This document shows positions 1 to 13,500 of a stretch of DNA of 64,000 nucleotides, piece by piece. Under the pieces are notes generated by a model. The model was not told the DNA's origin. It did no database searches and was given only the letters and a program-made list of their open reading frames with translations. Each line of letters starts with the position of its first letter. Position 1 is the first letter of the stretch. The stretch lies in the NCBI GenBank assembly GCA_036971615.1, contig JAYKKR010000015.1, positions 682,001 through 746,000 of the forward strand. The letters are read 5' to 3'. The stretch comes from Amyloporia xantha. Lineage: Eukaryota > Basidiomycota > Agaricomycetes > Polyporales > Adustoporiaceae. Both the position numbers and the translations under genes were made by a program.

Positions 1-2828
1 TAAAGAGTTGTATCGCTGCGATGCACTCGGCGGACGGATCGTCTGGAGCGCTGTTGGCGAGATCTTTCCGCTTCCGCTCTGCACCTTCTCGTCCTGTGCA
101 GGGTCGTACCATGACCCGTAGCCCTTCGTCAGGTTGGAAAATGCTTGCATTTGAGCAGACGCAGCGGTATCCTGGCTCTTCATACCTTCGCCTAGATAAT
201 TCGGGTCGGGGGAGAACGGTGAGAAGGTAGAAGCAGCCGTGGAACTTCCACCTTGGCGTAAACCAAATATTGAAGAATTGAATGCATTCACGGTAGCCAT
301 ACGATCTCCGTTGATGTCGGGCAAGAGTCCCACAGGTTGCTCACTGTCTCCTCCATTGGTAGGAGCGAGCCCGCCATTATTCAACATATTGGTGAGACCG
401 AACTTTTCCAAGAGCTGGATCGCCTGCTCAGGGGTCAGCGACGGAGTGTTCTGGGTGGCAGCCTGCGTCTGATATTGGGCCTGGAAAGCAGCAGCCTGTG
501 CCGCTTGTGCGGCGGCCTGTGCAGCCTTGTCTGCAGAAGGAATCAGAAAATCGGCGAAGAAAAGAGGAAGCAAACATACATTGACTACGTCCCCAGCTCA
601 ATCGAATTCTACTACCTCCTATAGGGAAACCCTGCATCTTCTCGATAGCTCTCTCTGCATCCGGTTTACGCACGAATTGCACGAAGCCACAGTGCTTGCC
701 AACTGGGACCTTGACCTGAGACCCGAATTTATCAGCAATGAATATGTCAGTGAAGGAGGGCGCATGGTGCCTTACGTAGTGAATGTCGCCAAAAGGTGCG
801 AAGAACGTCCTCAGCGTTTCCTCTGAAATCAATGGTGACAGCCCTCCGACAAAGACCGTCGTGTTGTACGGGTCAGACGATGTCAGTTGCTCTCCGTTCG
901 GGCCGATCAAGTTGGACAAGATCGCACGAGCCTGTGCATGATGCTTCCATGACTCCTCAGAAAGATTGAGCCTTTGCGCCATAGTCTGCTCTTGCGTGGC
1001 TTGTGCGAAGGGCACAGAGACAGAGGCAGCACCACCATTGCCAACTGGTGTACTACCAGAGGACATGTTGCCGCTTGCAAATTGCGCCGCTTTCAGGGCC
1101 TCTTCCGATGTTGCTGATGCCAACGTTGAAGACGACGTCGTGCTGGACCCGGAGCTGAGTGACGGCACGGAGACCGAAGAATTCGACGTCGAGTTGGATA
1201 CAGTATTGCCGTTTGCTCCCGCAGCAACAGAGCCCGCCAGTGGTGCAGAAACGCTCTTCGTCTGGTTTGCACTAGGAAGAGGAAGCGTGATAGTCACTTG
1301 GGTCTGTTGCTCTGGTACCACAGGGGTTGGCGGTGCGACGAGCGGGAAAGGCATTTGCGAGAAGTCTAACCCTGTCATTCCTGGCACTGGCTTAAACTTT
1401 GCAGTCGCAGGGGAGATACGCACTGCATAGAGATACAGTTAGCCCAGGGCCACGCCAGGATCAGAACGTGGACGTACTTGGCCGAGAGAGGCAATACAAG
1501 CCATGCATCTCGATCAGTGCGCGTTGCTGATCCGCTTCGTCCGTAAACCTGTTTAGGAGAACAATGGATTAATATAAGTTGGAACATCGTGGCACATCAG
1601 GGAAGAATACGCGCCTTACGAAACCATAGCCCCGCGACACGCCCGTTACCGGGTCCAGCATGATCTTAGCGCTTTTGCAGCTGAGGAAGGGCCGAATAAA
1701 TCGAGGTTCCCTGTCGTTACGCAGACCGAGTACAGGATTGCGGAAGACGGCGACGAGGTCAGAGTTTGACACCTCTGGTGCAAGATCACCCACGAAAATG
1801 CTATACTCTTTGGGGTACTGCGGATTCTGGCCACTTGGCAGCGTAATGGTCTGGCCAGGGGCCATTGGCGCAAGGGGAGCTGACGGAACAGAAGAAGCCC
1901 AATTTAGCGCAAATGGCTTACTCGAGTTGGGCATAATGACAGATGCGCTGTTCCCATTGTTGTTATTGATCTGGGACAGGACAGACGCTGCATGGGCTTG
2001 GGAAGGGAATGTCAGGAAGCAGTATCCTGGATTATTCGCCTGCTGGCCAGTGACAGGGTCAGGCGCGGGTCGTGGCACCTTGATATTGACGGGATCCCAA
2101 CCCATAAGGTTGCAGACCTGTTTGGCATATTCTTCGTCCATCCAAGCTTCAAGTTCGCCCCACCAGAGTGTGGAGCGAGAGGAGGCTGTGGTGTTGGTGG
2201 GAGAGGAGAGGTACGGGGGTTGCGCGTGAGAGAGCTGAGCTGTGGGGGTGCTAGACTGCTGTGATTGTTGTTGGATGTTGCGGTGGTTTAGATACAAGTC
2301 TCGTGGATCGCGGAGGTCGTTCTCGCCAGATATGACAGAATTAGGGGGGAGGGAGGACTTGTAGAGCTCGGCAATAGAGGGACCGCGGGGAGGAGAGGGA
2401 AGGTGGTCGATGTTGAAGTAAGGGTAGGATGGTTGAATTTGTGAAGTAGTGCTGCCACCTTCGGCGGGATACTTGTTAGGATTCGGCGTGGCCGAGTACG
2501 TGGCCGGCTTGGAATTCCAGCTGTCACCAGGACTGACACCGATCCCCTGCGGCGGGTCGAACATCCGTGGAGCGACAAAGGAGGCCAATCCGGAGACCGG
2601 GCGTGCACTGGATGTCACAGGCCGGCGATCGGCGGCGAAGGAAGGGGGGGCGAAGTAGTCGGGCGGGATGAAGACGCCGTCGAGGTGGTCCCGGAGCGCA
2701 TCCCGACTATTCAATTCGCGGAGGATGGGTCCGTAGTCACGCGAACCGTGGCCGACGTTGTCTCCGGATCGCCGGACATCGAAGGGCGAGTGGTCGACTT
2801 CGTGAGGGTGGGCGTTTGGACGTGACAT
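1..2828 (-). CDS. csx1: Csx1/Nam8-type triple-RRM mRNA-binding protein (3' end off window)
   Basis: Post-transcriptional regulator of the Csx1/Nam8/TIA-1 group, which binds mRNA and controls stability. Seen: an N-terminal Ser/Pro-rich tail, RRM1 (TLWWGELEAWMDEEYAKQV ... GYCFLTF), RRM2 (YSIFVGDLAPEV ... GYGFVRF) with the long fungal insert around NDREPRFIRPFLSCKSAKIM, RRM3 (TVFVGGLSPLISEETL ... GKHCGFVQF), then an Ala/Gln-rich C-terminus still open at base 1. Start ATG at 2828 (MSRPNAH); no better upstream ATG. Introns by eye: 1549-1614, 1423-1477, 716-775 (60 bp, in frame within RRM3) and 531-579. Removing the 716-775 intron restores the RRM3 core as HYVKVPVGKH. The 1549-1614 intron appears to use a GC donor. 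Family assignment is strong; the exact orthologue name is inferred. Confidence 0.88.
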
Positions 2829-4570
2829 GTCAAAGAAGGACGTCAAGATCGGTGCAAGATCGGCAGTGCAAGGCGGGTTGACAGGATTTCTTTTTACGTA
2901 GTTTTTCTGCGGTTGGCGATGTCAAAGAGGACGAAAGACGTTGAAAAACCGACAGCGACAGGAAGGACAATGCACAGAGAGATAGAAGAGCAGAAGAGCT
3001 ATGCGCAAACAAGTTGGCGACAAACGGAGGAAAGCGAGATGGAAAGAGAATGGGACGGATTCGACAGCGATGCGAAACGACAAACGACGACCCAAGGGTC
3101 GGGTGTATACTAAAAGAGAGCCCTCTAGCTGTTCGAGAGGACCACGTCGGGTGGAAAGAGGAGAAGAAGTACAACCTGCGGAGTGCAGATTGCCGCAGCG
3201 GAGTTTGCTGAGCTTATGGGCCACGATCTTCCTGTCAGCGACACAGGGTCTTTCTTCCCGAACACCCACGAGGCTAGCAGTTGTACCTTGGGCGGAGTGC
3301 TTGGCGCTACGAGCCCATCCAGCCGACGCGCCGGAAAATCTTTAGGGGGAGCTAGCCACACTGGGTCACATGGTGCCACATTTGTACCTGTCTGAGAGGA
3401 AAAATGAGAGAGGTCAACAAGAAACAACGTCGCAAATGTGTCGGCGAATGCTCCTGTGCACTTCATGCTGCAAACGGGCGGGCAAGGCGGTAGTAGTAGA
3501 GATGCAATCTGTTGTGTGCGTTTGTGGGTCCACACTATGTTCCGTATGCGATGGCCCAAAAAGTCACTTGCCATCAGCGTTCTGGCATAATTCGACAAGC
3601 TGAACTTTCGAGATCAATACAACTTCGAGAGAGCCTCCGACTAAAACGCAATCTATGAGATGTACATATTCAGTGTTCTACAATCTTCACTATCGGACAC
3701 CGGCATGACAAAAATCAGACCAAACATGACATGCTGCCCTCCATGTACAATGCAAATTCCGACTAGGATGATGGGTTTTTGATTGGTAAATAAAGGTCTG
3801 AGTAGAAGACAAAATGGTCAATTCTACAGGACGTCAAACTCTACTATCAAACTCTACTAATGGACGGGTAGTCAAAGTGACCCCGCGGAGTCAGTCTTAT
3901 ATTAGATAATCATTTACACTTACCGTCAATTTAGGGGTGCGGATTTCGAGATGGAAGAGGACGACGTACCTAAAGCTAAGCACTCTTCGGTCAAAGGATC
4001 AAGGATATCCCCGGGGAGCATTCGGAGTGTACGTCCAAGACTGTACATTCTCACTAATGGATATCACCATGTTCAGTGAACACCAAGAGACGCACGCTTG
4101 AGGTCCAGACTAGGATCGTAATAACCCTAAGTACTCAATTAAAGCAATGGGTCGGTTGGAATGCGATGTCTGTGAATAGGTATATATGATTCGACACGCC
4201 CACCAGTGGTAGAAGTTCTCCGCTATCCCAATTTACGCGCCTGAATATTCTTGCTGGCAATGAACTGGAAAGGACTACAACCTTCCTGTCAGGCTGGTAT
4301 ATACAGTAGCGACGCATAATCATGATCCAGTATGTACGTCGATTGACAAAGTCGTCGTTACAACATTATGTACATAACCAAATCACTTTCGAGCACAGGT
4401 TTGTTCTGATCGCTATATATTACGTAAGCAGCTGTCACCTGTATCGCGCTGTACTTAGGCTGCAACGATTCGTTACGCGTCAGTAGGCGTAGTCTTCATT
4501 TTTACTCTCTTAATCCCTCCGTTCGTCCATCCTGTTTCCAGACTTGACCTCGTTGGCCAAGCGGTCCGCC
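2829..4570. other. divergent intergenic region, no gene recognised
   Basis: About 1.7 kb between the divergent starts of the RRM protein and the RasGAP. Open frames here are short, overlap on both strands and lack family motifs or consistent splice sites. A 13-bp direct tandem repeat lies at 3833-3858. It presumably holds the two promoters. Confidence 0.5.
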
Positions 4571-7500
4571 ATGCCCGCACGGCGACCATCAGCAACGGCG
4601 CAGAACATAGCGAGCTCGTCGTCGCGCGTGCACAAAAGCAACGGGTCAAATCACAGCATGTCTGGTCCATCTCCTCTCGCGCAGGCCCAGAATCTGCCGT
4701 ATTCTAGCAGCACGTCGGTACCAGCAACGCCTCAGCAAAAAGTAGTATATGTACTCGTGAATCGACTGAAGAACAAGGTAAGCCTTACCTCGAGTGTTGT
4801 GTATACGCGTCTCAGTTGCGTATTTCGAAGCTGCCATGCAACTCTGGCATCACACTCACGGAAATAGAGGCCGACGAGGCCGTCCAGCAAGTAATTGAGA
4901 CATTGGTGGAGATGTCGCGCGAGTCCCTCGACATCATTGGATGGGCACTGACAGAGCTACTCGATAAGCTAGCCAAGGTGAGTTGTGGCAGCCTCTCGTC
5001 AGACGGCGTCCGTGCACTGACAGCCCGGAAAGCAAACCGACACCAATGGGTACAGGAGCGTAGATGTGTTACAAGCCCAGCTGTTTGTTCTCAAAGTGCT
5101 GGCGGTGTGCATGGCGTCGCGCTGGGGCCGCCGCCCAGAAGGGACGAGGCCGGACTCACGGAACAGCAAGCAACAATCTGAGAACACTGCTGAATCCTCA
5201 GCGCCCACACTTGTGTCGACGCCATATATACAGGGCAACGGCAAGCAGCGGCGCCAATGGTCTTCAGACCACCTATCTCTACTGGTGGAGCCTCCTCCTT
5301 TGGACGACAATTGTGCGAAGTATATTCTAAGTGTGATGGTGCTCCTACTACGCCAGACAGCTCCCCCGAAGCACCGACTGATGTCGTCTGCAAACATGGA
5401 CTTTGCGGCGTCTCATCACGACTTCGAGTCTGTTGACTCGCCGGATCCTGTACTAGCGTTGGACCCAATGACCGGGATGACGAACCAGGGGACCATGGTG
5501 CCGCCTAGCATTTCGCCGTTTCCGCAAACTCAAGTGCAGGCATTATCCCGGGCGAAGCACGCGTCCTCGGCGTCGCTCAAGTCTGCTACGCCTTCCAATA
5601 CATCGTACGCGCAGTCGTCAAAGCATTCTCTCGTGTATGAGAAGACGTCGATCGTGACCTCCAAGTCGATTTCGTCACTCAACACTGTCGTGTCCAAATT
5701 TGCCGGGCGGATTGTGTACCATCTTTCAGCGTCGAACTGGCATATCGTGCTGAGTCGCATCAGGAATAAGATCTATTACCTCGCGAACACAACAGACAGC
5801 GATCCAGATATCATTGATCTGCAACTGATGATGCATAGCGCCCTGGACAGGACGCGTCTTGTGCAGTCGTTGCAAGGTGCGTAGCTTAACGTTATCGCGA
5901 AAATAGAATGATCTCATGCTTCATGTCGCAGAGTTGTCTTCGCTACTCTTGAATATGAAGGCGGACGCACAAGCGGCAATTGCTATTCCTCTACGGGCGG
6001 CCATCTGGAATTGGATCGAGCTGTTCCCTGAGGAATTTAATGAGACGATCCGTCACCATCGTCGCATGGACGGTGCCCCGGAGCGCGTCTTTGACATATT
6101 ATTCGATTCTTACGATATACAGCAGAGGTCGAATATATGGCCTACCCTCACTGCACTGGCTTGCATCAGCTCGGAACGCGTAAGGACCGAGTACCAGTCA
6201 AATTCCCTGGGTGTGCCAAAAGCTCAACATGGTCGTAGGGTAAGCGACCAGAGTCTCATTAACTAGGTGTTTTCTGCTCACGTCAATTCAGGATCGGAAT
6301 TTTTTGGAGTTGATCATGCGCAACATGATATCTCAAAGCAAACATTCTGAGGAGGCGTTGATATGTGCGCTGGATATGGCTAGGTCTGCCTTCCGTATAC
6401 GCCCGGAGAGTGGCGTAGAGCTGGTTATTCATTTAAATGCACACGACATTGCACATGATTTGAAGGTGGGATGTTCCATTGGACTCATTTTGAGGGCATG
6501 GCTTAACTGTGCTCTCCTCTTAGCGCTTACTGTTCAATTGGGGTGGTGCTAAAGCGTTCTGGGACTGCCCCGACGAGATTGATGTTGCGCTTGTAGGCGA
6601 TATCCTTGTGACCATCTTCAGGTGTTTGCCGGAAGAAGAGAGTATCCCGCTTTTCAAGCTTTGTCTTGAACCTGAACGCTCGCACGCTGTCAAAATCTCC
6701 GCCATTAAGGCTTTCATAACACTTATTAAAGAGGTTGGTTCATATGGAAAGGCGTGATGCACCATTTACTCATTTCTCCTTCCCTAGGCTTCACGGTGTC
6801 CATGGCAATTACCCTTGATCAACATGAGAGATGCTTTGACCACGCGATTAGTACAAATCTATCATGTAAGCATTCTTAGATGTGGTCTCAGCTGTACGGT
6901 GACGGTATTGATTCGTATAGACCTCGACGATTCGCCGCAGCGAGGTCGACGAGACTGGAGTTCCGAAGAAGCCAGCTCTCAGACCGAAAGCGAAGCGTTA
7001 CACCTCAGAAACGCTGCCTGATCGCGAACTCCTGGTGTTCTCTTTGTTGGCCCTATTCCGCTCCGATCCTCTGTTGTATCTGGGTGCTATGGACGACAGC
7101 CAGCTGGAGACATATATCCCCACCACCATCAAATGCTGGAGCTCTCCAGTCGATCCTGCAATCAAGATGGCGATGATGCGCACATTCCGTAGCCAGGTCG
7201 AGACAGTTTACAAGATGGATCCTGAACATCCTTTCTTCGAAACTTCGTGTCATTGGTTGCAGCACGCAGCGTATGTCTTCACAGCATAAGCATATGGTGT
7301 TTACTCAACTGCTTGCAGCCCTGCAGTATTGGCCACCATTTGCACCAGTTTACTGGACGCGCGAACTGATCTGCCGGCGCAGCGTATGTGGATCAACATG
7401 GCGTATGAAATCATTTACCGTTTCACCCGTCAAGCAGCACCTGTACGATATGCCGCTCTTGTTCTTCGTGTTATCAATCATTGACAATGTTGCAGGATCA

Positions 7501-10500
7501 TATGAAGGAATCGCAACTTTCTACACAGCGTTTGCCGGCGTTTTCTGTCGCCGAAATCGCCTTCCTGGTTTCCTTGACGTCCGCTGATGCTAATGTGACG
7601 TTGACTGCTGCTCACTGCCTTCGTCTGCTTGCTCAAGCTGAAACGGCACCTAATGCGCCTATCGCTACCGGGCTCAGTGAAGATGAGCGAGTGAAACGAT
7701 ATCCGATCTATGAACAACTTGGTGACCCCAACATCATGGTAGTTGGTACGTGAGCTCCTCCCCCATCGGGTAGTCTGTCGCTCACAGAATTGCAGGTCGC
7801 ATCGGCCATCAGAAACGGGTCCGAAAGTTGATGCGTTTGATGCCGTCGTCCTCGCCCGTGCATATCGCTGTCTGGGAAGAATGCTACTTCCGATGGTGTG
7901 CATTGAATGAGATGGTAATACGTAGGTCAATCGAGACAACGGCGGATGGGTTCGACAGTGGCACAGCGCCGATAGGTGACAGAGCCCTCTCTGCAGAGGT
8001 AAGCGTCCCTGGAGAGATCACCAGCGGTGAACTGACACAGATAGAAGGAACAACAAGCCCAATGGCAGAACCTCACACTGTTTCTAGCCTCGTTTGGGTC
8101 CGCGTGTATTCGGGATTCCGACGACCCACCCAATTTGACGTTGAACGTGACGCCTTACCTCCTCGCCGATCAGCTACGGGTTTTGAGAGACCCAACGGCA
8201 TTGATGTCGTCCTTCTTACACCACCTCATCGAAAACCTGATAGCTGATTCAATCCAAGTAAGAGACACTGCGCGGGACGCTCTGGGTGGCGAAGCTAGTC
8301 CACGATTGTATACAAGAATCTTCAAGGAGATGGAAAAGTGAATATCGCGCATTGTTGCTCATTATTTATCTCTTACACTTTCGTGTACAGCGTAGTAGGC
8401 CAGCTTGTCGAAGGCGATACCGTCGACTGGGAGAAGCTGGCAGTATTCGTTGAACAGGTTAGTGCACTATTGCAACCCCCTGATGAAGACTAATTTTGTC
8501 CTCAGTTTCTCGGCATTATGAAAGTCCTTGTTGAGAACGTTCAGTATCTTGAAGAGATACGTGGCATGGAATTGTGTTCCACTCTCTTCGCCATCGCTAG
8601 CTTCATTGGGCGTTTCCACGACAGCGTGTCGTACCGTCTCAGGTTGAAATTTTGCAACATGTGCGAAGGTGTTTTCAACCAGGGAGACACCATCGCTATG
8701 CGCAAAGACAGTGGAAACAGACAGAAGATTGCCGACATCATCATTGAGTGGATCCAGGATCCGTCAAATGTGGGTATGTTCTAATGTCAAGCCGGTTAGT
8801 AATTGACTTCTGTCGATAGTGTGATCGGGACCTCGCAGCTATACAACGTGACATCAATGTAGCGGCCTTTCGAGGTGCTGTCAACTTATTCGATCGACTT
8901 CAACTACAGCCCCCCGATGGTACTAGCAGCGACGAAGCCGTTCACGTCGTATCTCGTCTTTTCATACGTTATTCCAGTGCGCTGTTCAAAGTTTGGGACT
9001 ACACTCGCTCCGATGCCATCGTACGTTGTATCCGCGCCCGATACTTGATTAGTATTTGATTCAGTGTCGACAGACTTCGGACGCCGGCACTGACAAGTCA
9101 TCTATCACGGGAGTGAGTCCCCGAGTATACTGAACCCTGCAAACATCCTCACTATCCTACAGGTGCGAGCAATGCAGCGGGATGGCGAATTGCGTGAACT
9201 CGTCATAACAGGCTTAGCTTCTTTGGTCAGTGCCAATCCGGAAGTTGGTGTGAAACACTGCCTTCCTCTTGCATACGAGGAGGATCCTACAAGACGAATT
9301 ATCTTCGCTTATGTTTTCTGTCGAGTGCTTCCACAAGGAATCGCGTTGAACTCCCAAGACCAACAGCCAGTTGTACATCGCCAAAGTCGCCTTTGTGAGG
9401 TAAGGACACTTTCGTTCATGACAGTACTCAATGCTCATCTCAGTTTCCCAGCTGGTGAAGGGACCTGATGTAGGTTGGTTAGATTTGCACCCTTCTCTTA
9501 CTAATCCTACTTCAGATGTCCCTGGCTCTGGCTATCTGTGAAGTCTGCCCAGCATCCGAGGTTGATACTATGATTTCCGTTATGCTCAACCTTTTCGACA
9601 CGAGATCATCCCTGATGGCACTTCTGAAGAATATGATTGATGTCGAAGTGGGGCGGACGGGTAAGTGTGAAATTCTGAATGCTGTAGCTGCCTTGACACA
9701 TCTCCATCGATTCTCAGACAGCGACACATCATTATTCCGTGGCAATTCGACATGCACCCGGTTCCTGTCCGCATTTGCCAATATTTACGGTTATAATTAT
9801 CTACGCAGTCTCATCATTCCGTTGATCAAGACAATGACATCGATGCCAGCAGGCCATGGCTATGATCTCAATCCAGCGAAAGTAGGCGAGGAGATTGCGG
9901 AACAGAACCGATCTAACGTTAAATTGGTGACATCGTCTTTTCTCCAAATAATCCTGTCATCCATTCCGGCTGTCCCTCCGTGAGTCTGACTTCTGAGAGA
10001 TACCGGATAGCTTACAGAGTGTTACTAGGATGCTTCGCGAGATCTGTGCGCACATAGCCAAAGTAGTGTAAGCATATATGCCGCTCATCGTGTGTTCCCA
10101 TGTTGACTATTCCTTAGCAACGAAGTATGGCCAGAGGCGAAGTTCGCCGCTGTCGGTGCATTTATGTTCTTACGGTAAAGACCTCATCCTTGCTGCCGAC
10201 ATCCATACTGACAGTGATATGACGAAGGTTCATCTCACCCGCCATTGTGGCCCCGGAGACAATAGACGTTGAAGTTCCGAAAGATGACATGGTCATTCGC
10301 CGTGGACTGATGTTGGTTGCCAAGATTATCCAGAATTTGGCCAACAATATTTTCTTTGGGAAGGAGGCGCATATGATAATCCTGAATGACTTCCTGTCGG
10401 AGAATATTTTCAACGTGACAAAGTTCTTAAGTGAACTCAACGTTAGTTTTCGTGCATTTCTGTCAGCAGTGGACTAAAATCTAAATGTAGAAATACACTC

Positions 10501-13500
10501 CCGCCGGTCCCGAGGAGGAGCCAGAAGAGTGGTTACAAACAACCTATGATGACACGGATACTATCGTCCTGCATCGCTTTCTCGAGAAGCATGCTGATAA
10601 AGTCGGCAAAGAGCTACTCAGTTTCTCCAAACCTCCCACAGAAAAGCTCACTCCTCAGGCTGAAGCATCTGCTGCGAACGGGAAGCGCATCTGGGATGCT
10701 CTATGTGCTGCCCTGGTCGAATTAGGTCAGCCTTTGGAGCCTCCTCGCGTCACGGTCGCCGGCAGCAGAGAACATACCGAATATATCGACTTGATGGCAA
10801 GGTACGAGCATAGGGACACAAGTCCTGTGCAGGACTTGTTCGTAGAAGCCGTCACACCGATACCACAGGTAATCGAGGTCGCAACCTTTGCAGTGTCCTT
10901 TCTGATGGTAAAATTAGGATATGGCTATATTCGTTCTATCCGCGTCCCGGATAGATGTTGAGGTCTTGGATATCGAGTTGCTTCTATTCTATATATTCAA
11001 GGTGAGTACCGAGTGTCGCAAGATTGTGTCACATTGCTGAACTTCTTCAAGACTCTTACTTCGCCGTCGAATGGGCATCGGCAATTCGAATTCATTGTCG
11101 ATTTTACCTCGTTCTCGTTGGCCTCTCAGCTACCTGTGCAGTGGTTGAAGTTCGCGTATGAAGTCATCCCTTCGGATATACGGGACCGCTTCCGCACGGC
11201 ACATGTACTATCGCCTAATACTTTGGCATTGAAATACCTTCGGAGATTATACAATCTCTCCTCTGGTGCGTGCAGATTGAATGTACAAGGCGGGATTCTG
11301 ACCACCGATTGCAGGGACTCAACTCTCTGCAAGATATTTCACTTACGCATCAGTGGACGAGATCCTTCAGCACTTACCAGAGGGGATCACGATGCCCTCG
11401 CTGAATTATGCTGGTATGTCTCTAGAACCTCACCCATATTCAGCCATTGATCTTCTCTTTTGCAGTATGTCTTGAGGAAGAACCTTCTATTCATTTTAGC
11501 GACGTCACCATGAGGCATACACATCCTATGCGAGTGCCGGTAACTATGGAAGTTGCCCACAGCCATCTGCGCATAACTACTGTTGGTTTCACGGACTAAT
11601 CTTGGCGTGCTCTTCGTACTCATTCAATTCTCTATAGATGAAAGCTCAGCCTATAGGTGGCTCTTTGCTATGCAAAGCCACAGAAATCGTGCCGCTCTCG
11701 GATGTTAACGATGTCTATAACGTCTCGACTGGCCATGAAACCAACGAGTTCATTATTCGCAAACTTCGCCATGGTGTTACGCTGTATTTCTCCTCTCCCG
11801 CTCGGGACATCATCGTAAAAGTGAGTCGTCACGGGTTTTATGTGATATATGCCCTACTGATTAGATTTAGGCCGTTCGAGCTGCTAAGAGTAGCATGCGA
11901 ACTATTCAACTCCCTGGGACAGAACGATTCTCAAGATTCTCGAACGTTGTTGCGACGCTGATGCATGTTGGAATGATAGGTGTATGCTCAATCGAAGACG
12001 ATGTTAAGGTTGCTGCCAACGCTCTGTTGCAAGCAGTTTGCATTCACCTAGATTTTGAAGGCAAACCATTGCTGACGTCAAAAAGTGTGTGGAAGAACAA
12101 TTGTCTAGATGGTGTTGTTAACGACTCGTTCTCCAGACAGCCTCATCAATGGGCTCCCAGGTCCTTTCCTTGAACAGCTCAGTGAAGCATTGGCACACTT
12201 TGCTCCCCATCTGACACTGGACTTCATTTCGGAGGTCTCAACAGCCATGAGCAGATCCTCCGTGCAAGATAGGGTTATGAGCCTCCATTACATGGCTCCC
12301 TGGGTCAAGAACCTGGTCTGTTTTACCGACCCAGCGAGCAAATATTATGAACCGTCTGCAACCAAGTTTCGGGATTGTATACGTGTGCTTGTGGATCTTA
12401 CAATGGCCGATCAAGAGGTGGGCGTGAACCTTTCTGTGACACAGCCTTTACTCATCAATGGTGCAGCTTCATTGTTTGATTCAGAAATACATTTGGGCCG
12501 AAATCGGGAAGCTGGATAGCAGTGTCGTTAATGCTGTCTTGGATGAAATGATGCGTGCCGCTGTTGATGGCGGGGTGGGATCTGTGAGATGCGAAAGAGT
12601 AGCTGACTCCATGGGTGCCATCTCGTCCATCAACGTCCGCGGAAGATTACTTTCCAGACTACGGAAGGTAAGCAGATGCTGTCGTTGAGACAATCGCGCC
12701 CGTGTTGATTTCACCCAGGTGGTAGGGAAAACATCCACGAAGCCAACGAAAAGCTTGGGCGATAACGTACATTGGAATGAGATCGCATGTCTAGTGCGAC
12801 TTGTTCTAGTTGCTTGTCATCATTGCAAGAACGTGGTACAGACTATGATGTTTGTCCCGGAGGCAGCTCATCTCGTCGCCCTCTTGGCCGGAATCGGACA
12901 GACAGCTGTCCGCGTCTCTGTTTACGGTGTCATCGCCGGCATATTGAACGCTCTGTATACTGCTCGCCTCACGGATTCAACTACAAGTACAGAACTTCAA
13001 CAAATTATTGGCGAATGCGAACAACCCGAGACACTCCGCCTCTTCGGACTTATGCGACCTACATCAACCAGCGACTACGTCAATTTAGATCCCCCTAACG
13101 ATAAGCTTTACATTGACAATCTAGAAGGTCTTGTACGTTTCCTTGTTCGCGTGTTGGAAACCATGTCCGGAACGAAAGGTATGTCAAAGATTCTCAAATC
13201 TCCGAAACGCAGCTTATTCCTCATTCTCAGGGCTACTCAACGTCTGGCGTGCTCGGTGGATGAGTTTGGTAACGTCCTCAGCTTTCCAGCTGTCTCCTGC
13301 AGTTCAGACCCGTGCATTCGCGGCGCTGGGGATCCTTGCGACATCTGACGTCGACGATGATCTGTTGTACCAAATGCTTGTGGCATTCAAGACTGCATTG
13401 TCCCAATCAAGTGAAAACGATACGACGTCGGTCATCAGCATGCTCCGATGCATTCGAAACGTGACTCCTGCCTTACCTCGCCATTCGCGGTATCTCTCCC

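Noticed and set aside
3125..3598. 157-codon minus-strand frame upstream of the Csx1-like gene
   Set aside because: Composition is random-like, overlaps other frames on both strands, no motif or splice support.
3833..3858. 13-bp direct tandem repeat
   Set aside because: Real but too short and isolated to mean more than slippage; noted only in the intergenic entry.
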